Assembly (NCBI GenBank): GCA_949127695.1
Contig: CASBQH010000475.1
Coordinates: 1-11,240, forward strand
Source: Synechococcales cyanobacterium PMM_0073
GTDB taxonomy: Bacteria > Cyanobacteriota > Cyanobacteriia > Elainellales > Elainellaceae
Direction of reading: 5' to 3'
DNA length: 11,240 nt
A model generated the notes under the pieces. It saw nothing but the letters and a program-made list of their open reading frames with translations, ran no database searches and was not told the origin of the DNA. The number at the start of each line of letters is the position of its first letter. Positions within the stretch are counted from its first letter, which is position 1. The position numbers were made by a program, and so were the translations under genes. Positions 1 through 7,289 of the stretch are shown piece after piece.

Positions 1-149
1 CTTTAGAGCAACAGCAACAGCAGACGGAACAATATTTGCAGCAGGCTCAACAGCAGATTGAGGCGATGGAAACCAGCAAGTTTTGGAAGATTAGGCAATC
101 CTGGTTTGCCTTCAAAAAAGCCTTTGGGCTACCCTCTAATGAATCGTAG
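1..149 (+). CDS. C-terminal end of an unidentified coiled-coil protein (5'-truncated)
   Basis: An open frame enters from the left edge (first full codon at base 3) and ends at TAG 147-149, giving 48 residues. It begins with a Gln-rich heptad-like stretch (LEQQQQQTEQYLQQAQQQIE), most likely the end of a coiled coil. It finishes with METSKFWKIRQSWFAFKK and a short hydrophobic tail. From memory, this SKFW-R-W-K tail is found in cyanobacterial methyltransferases and glycosyltransferases of polysaccharide loci, at the end or start of a coiled coil. The next gene carries the same motif near its N-terminus, and its ATG lies inside this gene's last codons, so the two are probably cotranscribed and translationally coupled. 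The catalytic part lies outside the window, so the function is not called. Confidence 0.7.
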   Translation, partial: LEQQQQQTEQYLQQAQQQIEAMETSKFWKIRQSWFAFKKAFGLPSNES

Positions 150-2097
150 AGTCACCCGTCAACAGCATCAGCTAGAGCAGCGCATCCGTGAGCTGGAGCG
201 CGAAGTAGAGCTAGCCCACGCCGAACGCGACCAGTATCGCGGCAGAGTGGCGGCGATTGAGAGCAGCAAATTCTGGCAACTCCGCCGCCGCTGGCTACAG
301 CTCAAAAACCGGATCGGTGGCCAAGAGCTACTAGATTGGCAGCCTCAAATACCGGATATTCCCCTACCTGCTGAGCCGTCTGACCCCGTTGAAACCGACT
401 ACGACCGCTGGCGGAGAGAGTTTGCCCCACGGCCTGCTGACTATGCCTGCATGGCCGAAACGGTGAATATTTTTCCAGCTAAGCCGCTGATCAGCGTGAT
501 TGTTCCTGTCTACAACCCGCCCGAAGCCTACCTGAGAGCCGCAATTGAGTCAGTGCTGGGGCAGATTTACCCGCATTGGGAGCTGTGCTTGGCAGACGAC
601 GCCTCTACGTTGCCTCATGTACGCCCGCTGCTAGAAGCCTACGCCGCTCAAGACTCCCGCATTAAAGTGACGTTTCGCGATGCAAACGGGCATATTTCCG
701 CCTGCTCTAATTCGGCGCTGGCACTCGCTACAGGCGAATTCATCGCCCTACTCGACCACGACGATCTGCTCGCTCCAGAAGCGCTTTATGAAGCGGCACT
801 GCTGCTCAACAAACATCCCGAAGCAGATTTTATCTATTCAGACGAAGACAAAATCGACGAGCAGGGAAATTTTAGCAACCCGGTATTTAAGCCCGACTGG
901 GCACCCGACTCTTTTCTCTGCCGCATGTATACCTGTCATTTGAGCCTGTATCGCCGCTCAATGGTCAACGCGATTGGCGGATTCAGAGTCGGCTTTGAGG
1001 GCAGTCAAGACTATGATTTAGTCCTGCGCTTCACAGAGCAAACAAAGCAAGTCTTTCATATTCCCAAGGTGCTATACCACTGGCGGATTCACGATGCCTC
1101 AATCGCTCATAGCGCTGCTGCCAAACCCTACGCCTATGATGCTTCTGAGCGGGCTTTGCAGGAAGCAATTCAGCGACGCGGGGAGCCAGGGCAGGTTCTG
1201 CGTGTACTTCCACATCCGGGGCACTATCTGATCCGCTACGAGATTTTAGAGCATAAACGAGTCAGCATCATTATTCCAACTCGCGATTTTGGAGAGATGC
1301 TAGATCAGTGTCTAGAGTCTATCTTTAGCCAGAGCAGTTACCCCAATTACGAAGTAATCGTGATTGATAACGGCAGCATTGAAGCGGAGACGCAAACAGT
1401 ATTTAGCAAATGGCAGACTAAAGAGCCTAATCGGTTCCAAGTTTATCCGCTTGATATTCCTTTTAACTATTCACAAATCAATAATTTTGCAGTCACAAAA
1501 GCGACTGGTGAGTTTCTGCTGTTTCTCAACAACGACACCAAAATCATCACGCCCGACTGGATTACCGCAATGGTAGAGCAGGCACAGCGCCCATCGATTG
1601 GCGCAGTTGGGGCAAAGCTGCTGTATCCCAACCAAACCATTCAACATGCCGGAGTGGTGCTAGGAATTGCTGCTGCCACCGGACATAGCCACAAGCATTA
1701 CCCAGCCGATGCCTTTGGTTATTTGGGGCAAATTGTCAGCATCTGCAACTATGCAGCTGTCACTGCCGCCTGCCTGATCTGCCGCAAAACAATCTTTGAA
1801 CAAGTCGGCGGCTTTGAAGAAACGCTGACCGTTGGCTATAACGACATTGACCTTTGCCTCAAGTTTCTAGAGCAAGGCTTACAAAATATCTATCTGCCTC
1901 ACGTCCAGCTTTACCACTATGAGTCAAAAAGTCGCGGCGAAGATCTGGCTCCCGATAAGCAGGCACGATTTTTTCAAGAAACGGCCTGGATGCAGCAGCG
2001 CTGGCCAGACTGGATGCAGCGCGATCCTTACTACAATCCAAATCTGACTCGTCGTTACGAGAACTACCAGATTTGCGATCCGGAGTTAGAGCCGTAG
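139..2097 (+). CDS. Two-domain family 2 glycosyltransferase with N-terminal coiled coil
   Basis: This 652-residue protein is probably a cytoplasmic or membrane-associated enzyme that adds sugars from nucleotide donors to a surface polysaccharide. Residues 1-38 form a charged coiled coil. An SKFW motif follows at about 39-60 and a variable linker to about 113. The first GT-A domain begins with PLISVIVPVYNPP (about 115) and has the metal-binding DHDD at 206-209 and a GFEGSQDYDLVLR acceptor-side motif at about 285-295. The second begins with VSIIIPTRDFG (about 375) and has the DxD-equivalent NNDT at 464-467 and GYNDIDLCLKF at about 566-576. Both halves look catalytically complete, as in bifunctional chain-building enzymes. 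I chose ATG 139, which overlaps the upstream stop by 11 bases. A longer reading from 58 would only translate the upstream gene's tail out of frame. Sugar specificity cannot be read from the sequence. Confidence 0.93.
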   Translation: MNRRVTRQQHQLEQRIRELEREVELAHAERDQYRGRVAAIESSKFWQLRRRWLQLKNRIGGQELLDWQPQIPDIPLPAEPSDPVETDYDRWRREFAPRPADYACMAETVNIFPAKPLISVIVPVYNPPEAYLRAAIESVLGQIYPHWELCLADDASTLPHVRPLLEAYAAQDSRIKVTFRDANGHISACSNSALALATGEFIALLDHDDLLAPEALYEAALLLNKHPEADFIYSDEDKIDEQGNFSNPVFKPDWAPDSFLCRMYTCHLSLYRRSMVNAIGGFRVGFEGSQDYDLVLRFTEQTKQVFHIPKVLYHWRIHDASIAHSAAAKPYAYDASERALQEAIQRRGEPGQVLRVLPHPGHYLIRYEILEHKRVSIIIPTRDFGEMLDQCLESIFSQSSYPNYEVIVIDNGSIEAETQTVFSKWQTKEPNRFQVYPLDIPFNYSQINNFAVTKATGEFLLFLNNDTKIITPDWITAMVEQAQRPSIGAVGAKLLYPNQTIQHAGVVLGIAAATGHSHKHYPADAFGYLGQIVSICNYAAVTAACLICRKTIFEQVGGFEETLTVGYNDIDLCLKFLEQGLQNIYLPHVQLYHYESKSRGEDLAPDKQARFFQETAWMQQRWPDWMQRDPYYNPNLTRRYENYQICDPELEP

Positions 2098-2111
2098 CAG
2101 ATTCGCAAGCT

Positions 2112-2792
2112 TTACTCAGATTGATTCACCACCTGAATTTGCTGCATCAGCCAGTTCGCTGCGGCTGTATTAGTTTCTTCTGTCAAGCGCTCCAGCGTCT
2201 GCGTGACTAGCTCAATAGATAGACCGGGCAACGTTTGCGAGACCTGAATCGGCTCATAGGCTCCATCTGGCGTTAAGCCAAAGGCAAACAGCCGCGTCCC
2301 TTTAACATCAATTACCCAATATTCCGCAATGCCTAAGCTGGCGTAGAGCTGCTTCTGCTCATCCAGATCCAGGCTAAGAGAAGTATCGGCAATTTCGCCC
2401 ACCAGATCCGGCAACCGATGCCGCGTTAGTTCAATGCGGCGTGGCTCTCCGGGTCGCCATCTAGGAATATTGTCGCCCTGATACAGCACCAAATCTGGCG
2501 CACAGGCATGAGTTTCGGGTAGATCAATCAGGCAGCGGCCAAAGGATTGCAGTACAGGTTCAGGATAAATAGATGCCCAGATGAAGAAAATTGCTGTCAT
2601 TAAATCGCTAAACGAAGCGTGCCCCGGTCCTTCAGTTCCCATATCTGCCCAGAGCCATCCTTGATAAAACGCAATTTTACGCCAGTTTAGCTGGGGATCT
2701 GTGCTGTCTCGCAGCGCCAAATAGTCTTGCCAAGTGGCATCCCGCCGCTGCAAAATGTCCGAATCAGTAAACTTCTGAAAAGCAATTGTCAT
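2112..2792 (-). CDS. Uma2 family (DUF820) nuclease-fold protein
   Basis: This 226-residue protein belongs to the Uma2/DUF820 group, which has a PD-(D/E)XK nuclease fold and is greatly expanded in cyanobacteria. Its cellular role is generally unknown. Visible signatures are PDLVLY with PD at 99-100, then LVGEIADTSLSLDLDEQKQLY with E133 and K147, then GIAEYWVIDV at 154-163. These are the usual acidic and lysine positions, so the active site looks intact. The N-terminal 40 residues, with WQDYLALRD, also fit the family. The gene follows the RND exporter on the same strand after 50 bp. That gap holds a consensus -10 box, and AAGGCAGG lies 7 bases upstream of the ATG, so it probably has its own promoter. 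It meets the glycosyltransferase tail to tail. No functional link to either neighbour is visible. Confidence 0.9.
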   Translation of the reverse strand: MTIAFQKFTDSDILQRRDATWQDYLALRDSTDPQLNWRKIAFYQGWLWADMGTEGPGHASFSDLMTAIFFIWASIYPEPVLQSFGRCLIDLPETHACAPDLVLYQGDNIPRWRPGEPRRIELTRHRLPDLVGEIADTSLSLDLDEQKQLYASLGIAEYWVIDVKGTRLFAFGLTPDGAYEPIQVSQTLPGLSIELVTQTLERLTEETNTAAANWLMQQIQVVNQSE

Positions 2793-2819
2793 AGCCCAAC
2801 CTGCCTTGCTTTAAGCCTG

Positions 2820-2825
2820 ATTATA
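2820..2825 (-). promoter_or_regulatory. Consensus -10 box for the Uma2 gene
   Basis: Reading on the minus strand, TATAAT is a perfect sigma-70 -10 hexamer, 27 bases upstream of the Uma2 ATG. No good -35 lies 16-18 bases further up: the best spacing gives CCGTGA, inside the end of the exporter gene. The box therefore suggests, but does not prove, that the Uma2 gene is transcribed independently of the exporter. Confidence 0.4.
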
Positions 2826-2842
2826 GCGCTCCATCTCCGGCC

Positions 2843-5554
2843 TCACGGTTTCCGCCACCTCAGCCGCCACTCGTCCAGCAGATCGTAGATCACCGGCACC
2901 ACCAGCAAACTGAGCAACGTGGACGTCACCAGTCCGCCCATAATCGCCACCGCCATGGGAGCGCGCAGCTCAGCCCCAGCCCCCAAGCCCAGCGCAATCG
3001 GCAGCATTCCCAGAATGGTCGAAGCAGTCGTCATTAAAATTGGGCGGAGCCGAATGGGCACGGCTTCCAGGATGGCCGCACGGCGCGGCAGTCCGGCCTG
3101 TCGCTGTTGCTTGATGTAATCGACAATCAAAATCGCGTTTTTGTTGGTGAGGCCAAGCAAGAAGATAATCCCAATCAGCGAGATCATGCCAAAGTCGCTC
3201 TGAGTCACTAACAGACCCAGCATTGCCCCCACCACCGCCAGCGGCAGCGACAGAAAAATTACCAGCGTATCCACCCAGCTCCTAAACAGCCAGAGCAGCA
3301 CCAGCAGAATGCAGAGCACCGAGAGCGCCAGCGTTGCGCCAAAGCCACCCAAGACCTCACCAGCTCTAGCCGAATCGCCGCCCAAATCCAGCTTCAAATC
3401 AGCAGGCAGAATCGCTTCAGCTTCGGCCACCGCTCGATCTGTGGCTTCCCCCAGCGTCAAGCCCTGCCCCAAATTAGCGCTGACCACCGCCAGCCGCTGA
3501 CCGTTAGAGCGCTTGATCTCTAGGATATTGCCGCCTGCGTTGCGCTCACCGGTTGCCGTCACATCCTCAAAGCCAGCGATTGCTTCGAGCTTTGCTTTCA
3601 GGGCGCTGGCCATCTGGTCGAGCGCGGCCAAATCATCCCCCACAATTTTGATCTGCACTGGCTTCTCACCGCCCGTATCGACAAACTGAATATCTTCAAC
3701 GCTGGTGGTAACGCCCGCTGGCGTAGGCAGGGTTTGCCGAAACTCATCCTGAACCGTAGCCGTATTGGCCGTTCTCTTTGCTTTCAGCTTGACGTAGATT
3801 AAGCCTTTATTCGGCTCTCCCTGCTTTGTGCCCACAACGGTAAAGGTACTCTCTACCTGGGGTGACTGACGCAGGTGATCATCCAGCGTTTCGGCCACTT
3901 TGAGCGACTCTGCCAGCGGATTAAACTGCGGCGGCTTAGCAATAGTCTGACTAGCAGCAGTTTGATTGGCAGCAGTTTGAGGGCTAGAAGCCGATCTCGA
4001 AAGCTGAGGTAATGGAGCAGTATATGCAACATTAAACTCACCGCGATCAAGTTTAGGAATAAAGCCTTTGGGAATGAGCGGAATTAAGGCCAGTCCGGCC
4101 ACAAAGCTAAGGCAGGCAATGCCCAGCACCCAGCCGCGATGCCGCAGCGACCAGTCCAGCAGTCGGCGGTAGCTGTGATTAATTCGATCTAGCCAGTGCG
4201 GCTGATTCGCGACTTTGGACGGCTTCAGCCAGTAAGCCGCCAGCAGCGGCGAGAGCGTCCGCGCCACCAGCAGCGAGGTGATCATGGCCGCCGCAACGGT
4301 GATGCCAAACGGCTTAAAAAACTGCCCCAGCACGCCGCCCATTAAGCCAACGGGTAGAAAGACCGCAACGGCTGTGAGCGTGGCTGCGGTGATGGTCAGG
4401 CCAATTTCTTGGGTGGCGATGATGGCGGCCTGTCGGGGTGGCTCGCCCTTTTCCAGATGGCGGGAAATATTTTCCACCGCTACAATTGCATCATCAACAA
4501 TATTGCCAATTGCTAGCGCTAAAGCCAGCAGCGTCAGCGTCTCCAGATTAAAGCCATAGATCGCCATCACAATAAAAGTGCCCAGCAGCGACAGCGGAAT
4601 TGCCAAAGCCGAAATGAGCGTGGCGCGCCAGTTTCGCAAGAACGGAAAAATCACCACAACCGACAAAATAATGGCCTCGATCAGCGCCTGAATGGTTTCG
4701 CCTGTGGCCGCTCGAATATAGTTAGCCTGCGTGGCGGCAATGCTAATCTCTAAATCTGGGAACTGCTGCCGCAATTGGCTCACCGTATCTTCCACCTGCC
4801 GCACCACTTGCAGCGCGTTGGCATCTCCCTGCTTCACCACCTGAATTGCCACAGCTTCTGCGCCGTTGAATCGGACGATTGTGGGAGCTACTGTCGGGGC
4901 TGCTGGAATAGAAGAGGGCACTTTGGAGGGCGGCACTTTAGCAGGCACTTTAGCAGGCGGTGCCTTGAGCGGTTCACCCAGCAGCGTTACCTTCAACACC
5001 TCTGGCAGCTTGGCAATCGCCGGAATAATCTGGGCTTGAGTAATGCTGCTAATCTCGCTCAGTGGCTCAGTCTCACTCTGAATGGCGTAGCTGATTACGG
5101 CAGCTTCGTTCAGGTTAATCGGAATAATTTCTGGCGCGGCTCCAGGCAAATCCAGATTTTGTAAGCTGGCCTCAGTGGCCTGTCGAGCCTCTTCTAAGTC
5201 AGTACCGACCGCAAAATTCAGGCTGACCACCGAACGGCCTGGATAGGTGAGCGAATCGGTGCGTTTTAGCCCTTCCAGGCTTTGCAGCTTAGCCTCCAGC
5301 GGCAGAGTTAGCTCTGTTTCAGTCTCTGCGGCGCTGGCTAGAGGCGCGGCTGCGTTGACCACCACCACCGGGAAGGTAATATCAGGGAACAGCGCATAGT
5401 TCAACGAGCGAAAGGCCAGCAGCCCCGCGACGGTCACGGCAATCCAAAACCCCAGCGTCAGCCAGGAATACTGAATGGCCAGCTGCGAAATATTGAATCG
5501 CTCGCGCCGAGCAGATTGGGGAGCAGACTGGGGTGGTTGCTGGGGTTCAGCCAT
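2843..5554 (-). CDS. RND-type efflux permease lacking both docking subdomains
   Basis: A 903-residue inner-membrane exporter of the AcrB/ACR_tran superfamily, whose usual length is about 1,030-1,060. TM1 is at about 30-50, TM2-6 at about 288-443, TM7 at about 474-496 and TM8-12 at about 738-892. The proton-relay residues are present: GNIVDDAIVAVEN with D354/D355 in TM4, and GLTNKNAILIVDY with K805 in TM10. Porter elements PN1, PN2, PC1 and PC2 are recognisable (FPDITFPVVVV at 56-66, VRFNGAEAVAIQVV at 227-240, FTVVG at 571-575). Compared with remembered AcrB, the segment between VTLLGE (about 194) and VRFNG (227), normally the roughly 95-residue DN docking subdomain, is a Pro/Ala/Lys linker. 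In the second half the DC subdomain is missing at about 668-690. A further low-complexity insertion lies at 516-546. No membrane-fusion or outer-membrane partner gene adjoins it; upstream is the divergent nadC. The start is ATG 5554, without a clear ribosome-binding site. Substrate unknown. Confidence 0.92.
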   Translation of the reverse strand: MAEPQQPPQSAPQSARRERFNISQLAIQYSWLTLGFWIAVTVAGLLAFRSLNYALFPDITFPVVVVNAAAPLASAAETETELTLPLEAKLQSLEGLKRTDSLTYPGRSVVSLNFAVGTDLEEARQATEASLQNLDLPGAAPEIIPINLNEAAVISYAIQSETEPLSEISSITQAQIIPAIAKLPEVLKVTLLGEPLKAPPAKVPAKVPPSKVPSSIPAAPTVAPTIVRFNGAEAVAIQVVKQGDANALQVVRQVEDTVSQLRQQFPDLEISIAATQANYIRAATGETIQALIEAIILSVVVIFPFLRNWRATLISALAIPLSLLGTFIVMAIYGFNLETLTLLALALAIGNIVDDAIVAVENISRHLEKGEPPRQAAIIATQEIGLTITAATLTAVAVFLPVGLMGGVLGQFFKPFGITVAAAMITSLLVARTLSPLLAAYWLKPSKVANQPHWLDRINHSYRRLLDWSLRHRGWVLGIACLSFVAGLALIPLIPKGFIPKLDRGEFNVAYTAPLPQLSRSASSPQTAANQTAASQTIAKPPQFNPLAESLKVAETLDDHLRQSPQVESTFTVVGTKQGEPNKGLIYVKLKAKRTANTATVQDEFRQTLPTPAGVTTSVEDIQFVDTGGEKPVQIKIVGDDLAALDQMASALKAKLEAIAGFEDVTATGERNAGGNILEIKRSNGQRLAVVSANLGQGLTLGEATDRAVAEAEAILPADLKLDLGGDSARAGEVLGGFGATLALSVLCILLVLLWLFRSWVDTLVIFLSLPLAVVGAMLGLLVTQSDFGMISLIGIIFLLGLTNKNAILIVDYIKQQRQAGLPRRAAILEAVPIRLRPILMTTASTILGMLPIALGLGAGAELRAPMAVAIMGGLVTSTLLSLLVVPVIYDLLDEWRLRWRKP
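3911..4003 (-). repeat. Low-complexity insert in the exporter's PC1 loop
   Basis: This encodes residues 518-548 of the RND protein, a Ser/Ala/Gln/Asn-rich stretch (with QTAANQTAASQT) in the loop between the first strand and helix of the second porter half, where AcrB-like proteins have a short PPGTS-type turn. At DNA level GCAGCAGTTTGA occurs at 3954-3965 and again at 3969-3980, a 15-bp period, so the insert may have grown by in-frame duplication. Confidence 0.7.
4880..4969 (-). repeat. Pro/Lys-rich linker in place of the DN docking subdomain, with 12-bp tandem repeat
   Basis: This encodes residues 196-225 of the RND protein, built from repeated (A/S)KVP units (PAKVPAKVPPSKVPSS). GCACTTTAGCAG is repeated in tandem at 4933-4944 and 4945-4956, with a diverged copy next to it. 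The reading frame is kept. It sits where other RND exporters carry the docking subdomain with its inter-subunit arm. Confidence 0.75.
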
Positions 5555-5775
5555 GGCTAGTTCAGAATTGCTGAGTGGCTCTTCGCCTTTTATCCTACCG
5601 CTTCTCTAGAGCTGAGTTCACGTAGCGCCCCTCAGGGCAGGCCGTTCGTCTAGCTCCTCTGCTCCCCAAAACGCGCTAGCAAGCAGGCTCGGCCAGCTAA
5701 ACCTGAGACAATTACCTGAGAAAATTAAAGGATAATAAGAGCTGTTGCGCTTTCAGCAAGCCTGCTGCCAATCTC
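5555..5775. promoter_or_regulatory. Divergent intergenic region, exporter / nadC
   Basis: This is 221 bp between two outward-facing starts. For nadC, a -10-like GATAAT lies at 5731-5736, with a 13-bp tandem repeat immediately upstream. For the exporter, a weak minus-strand pair is GTGAAC (5616-5621) and TAGGAT (5592-5597) with an 18-base spacer. Neither start has an obvious Shine-Dalgarno. I see no RNA gene or open frame of note here. Confidence 0.4.
5701..5726 (+). repeat. 13-bp tandem direct repeat upstream of nadC
   Basis: ACCTGAGACAATT (5701-5713) is followed directly by ACCTGAGAAAATT (5714-5726), matching at 12 of 13 bases. It covers the place where the -35 should be for the -10-like GATAAT at 5731-5736. 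It is therefore placed like an operator for a regulator of nadC. No regulator is identified. Confidence 0.75.
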
Positions 5776-6636
5776 ATGAATGCCGTTCTCCCCCCATTCA
5801 TTTTGCTCGACCGACTGCTGCAAGATTGGCTGCTCGAAGATATTGGCCGGGGTGATCGGACGACGCAGGCGCTCTGGCTCGAAACCCCGCCGATGGGGCA
5901 GGCGACCTGGACGGCCAAAGAAGCAGGCATCATTGCCGGACTGCCGATTGCCGCACGGGTGTTTGCGCTCTTAGATCCAGCGGTGCAGTGGAAAGCTACC
6001 GCAGCAGAAGGAGCCTGGTGCGAGCGCGGCCAGCAGATTGCTAAAATTCAGGGCAGGCTAGATGCGCTGCTCACAGGCGAACGGGTGGCGCTTAATTTGG
6101 CAATGCGGCTGAGCGGAATTGCCAGCCTCACCCATCAATACGCAGCGCAAATTGCCGATCTGCCAACTCAGCTAGTCGATACGCGCAAAACAACGCCGGG
6201 GCTGCGAATCCTGGAAAAATATGCCACCCAGGTCGGCGGAGCTATGAACCATCGGCTCGGTTTAGATGATGGCGTGATGATTAAAGATAATCATATTGCA
6301 GCAGCGGGCGGCATCACCCAGGCTGTTCAAACGATCCGGGCGCGCATTCCTTATCCGCTGACTGTTGAGGTCGAAACTGAGAATATTATTCAGGTAACTG
6401 AAGCATTAAAATCAGGCGCAGATATTATTATGCTAGATAATATGCCGCTTGAGCAGATGCAGCAGGCCGTTCAGATGATTCGAGCAGCAAACTCACGGAT
6501 TAAAATAGAAGCATCAGGCAACATTACGCTAGAGAGCATTCGAGCCGTTGCCGAGACTGGCGTAGACTATATTTCCAGCAGCGCCCCGATCACCCGCTCT
6601 ACCTGGCTAGATTTGAGTATGCGAATTTTGGGTTGA
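5776..6636 (+). CDS. nadC: Nicotinate-nucleotide pyrophosphorylase (carboxylating), quinolinate phosphoribosyltransferase
   Basis: This cytoplasmic enzyme converts quinolinate and PRPP to nicotinate mononucleotide, CO2 and pyrophosphate, in de novo NAD synthesis. Its 286 residues match the usual length. The N-terminal domain has WLLEDIGRGDRTT (18-30) and a WTAKEAGIIAGL barrel-sandwich segment. GERVALN is at 101-107. The barrel carries the substrate-binding signatures DTRKTTPGLR (135-144), HRLGLDDGVMIKDNH (159-173), EVE (198-200), MLDNM (219-223) and EASGN (245-249). It ends in SAPITRSTWLDLSMRI, a form typical of cyanobacteria. The start is ATG 5776, just ahead of the conserved LLDRLLQDWLLEDIG; another ATG at 5780 is out of frame. 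No strong ribosome-binding site is seen. The gene faces coaE tail to tail, 11 bp apart. A tandem repeat upstream may be an operator. Confidence 0.97.
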   Translation: MNAVLPPFILLDRLLQDWLLEDIGRGDRTTQALWLETPPMGQATWTAKEAGIIAGLPIAARVFALLDPAVQWKATAAEGAWCERGQQIAKIQGRLDALLTGERVALNLAMRLSGIASLTHQYAAQIADLPTQLVDTRKTTPGLRILEKYATQVGGAMNHRLGLDDGVMIKDNHIAAAGGITQAVQTIRARIPYPLTVEVETENIIQVTEALKSGADIIMLDNMPLEQMQQAVQMIRAANSRIKIEASGNITLESIRAVAETGVDYISSSAPITRSTWLDLSMRILG

Positions 6637-6647
6637 GGCGATAAATC

Positions 6648-7274
6648 TCAGCTTGGCGGCTTGTTGACCCACTGCAAGGCTTGATCAATCTGGCTCAATA
6701 AATCTCGTTGACTGCCGGAATTGTCCAGCACCCAATCGGCCTGGGCAATCTTCTGCTCAATCGGCATCTGGCTGCTGATTCGAGCTTGAATTTGCGCCAG
6801 ACTCAGCTGCGGATCACGCTGCCGAAGCCGCTCTAGCTGCAACGCTGCCGAACTCTGCACCACCCAAATTTCACTCACCAGATCGCGCATGTTGGCCTCA
6901 AACAGCAGCGGAACCACCACCACAGCAGTCGGCTGTTTTTCAGCAGTCAGAGCCTGTAGATCAGCCTCAATTTGGCAATGAACTGCCGGATGAATGAGTT
7001 GCTCAATCCAGGCTCTTTCTGCCGCATCACCAAACAGAATTTCTCCTAGCCGCTGCCGATTTAATCTGCCGTCGTCGCCTAGAATATTTGCCCCATAGCG
7101 GGCGACAATCTGCGGCAGTAGCTGTCCCGGTTCAACCGCCTGTCGCGCATAGAGATCGGCATCTAGAATCGGCAGTTGATAGGCTTTAGCAAGATAGTTA
7201 GAAACCGTCGTTTTTCCCATACCGACGTTGCCTGTAAGGCCAATCACACGCAGCGAATTAAGAGAATTAGCCAT
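6648..7274 (-). CDS. coaE: Dephospho-CoA kinase
   Basis: This cytoplasmic enzyme catalyses the last step of coenzyme A synthesis, the ATP-dependent phosphorylation of the 3'-hydroxyl of dephospho-CoA. At 208 residues it has the usual length. The P-loop is GNVGMGKT (15-22), in place of the commoner GGIATGKS/T but keeping G-x4-GKT. DADLYARQAVEPG follows at 38-50, then IHPAV (94-98), VPLLFEANM (121-129), RISSQMP (165-171) in the lid, and ADWVLDNSGS (179-188). All are landmarks of the family. ATG 7274 is preferred because it lies a typical distance before IGLTGNVG. It begins 15 bp after the hemD stop and is probably cotranscribed with cobA and hemD. The pairing of a CoA gene with tetrapyrrole genes looks organisational rather than mechanistic. 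Confidence 0.95.
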   Translation of the reverse strand: MANSLNSLRVIGLTGNVGMGKTTVSNYLAKAYQLPILDADLYARQAVEPGQLLPQIVARYGANILGDDGRLNRQRLGEILFGDAAERAWIEQLIHPAVHCQIEADLQALTAEKQPTAVVVVPLLFEANMRDLVSEIWVVQSSAALQLERLRQRDPQLSLAQIQARISSQMPIEQKIAQADWVLDNSGSQRDLLSQIDQALQWVNKPPS

Positions 7275-7289
7275 AGTCCAGATATATAC

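Noticed and set aside
58..138. Longer N-terminus for the glycosyltransferase starting at base 58
   Set aside because: It would translate the tail of the upstream gene in the wrong frame. The upstream frame there gives the recognisable SKFW motif, while this one gives a Pro/Gly/Lys-rich non-protein-like sequence.
4775..5164. 129-codon plus-strand frame opposite the exporter
   Set aside because: It is a shadow of conserved porter-domain codons, with a His/Arg/Cys-rich translation.
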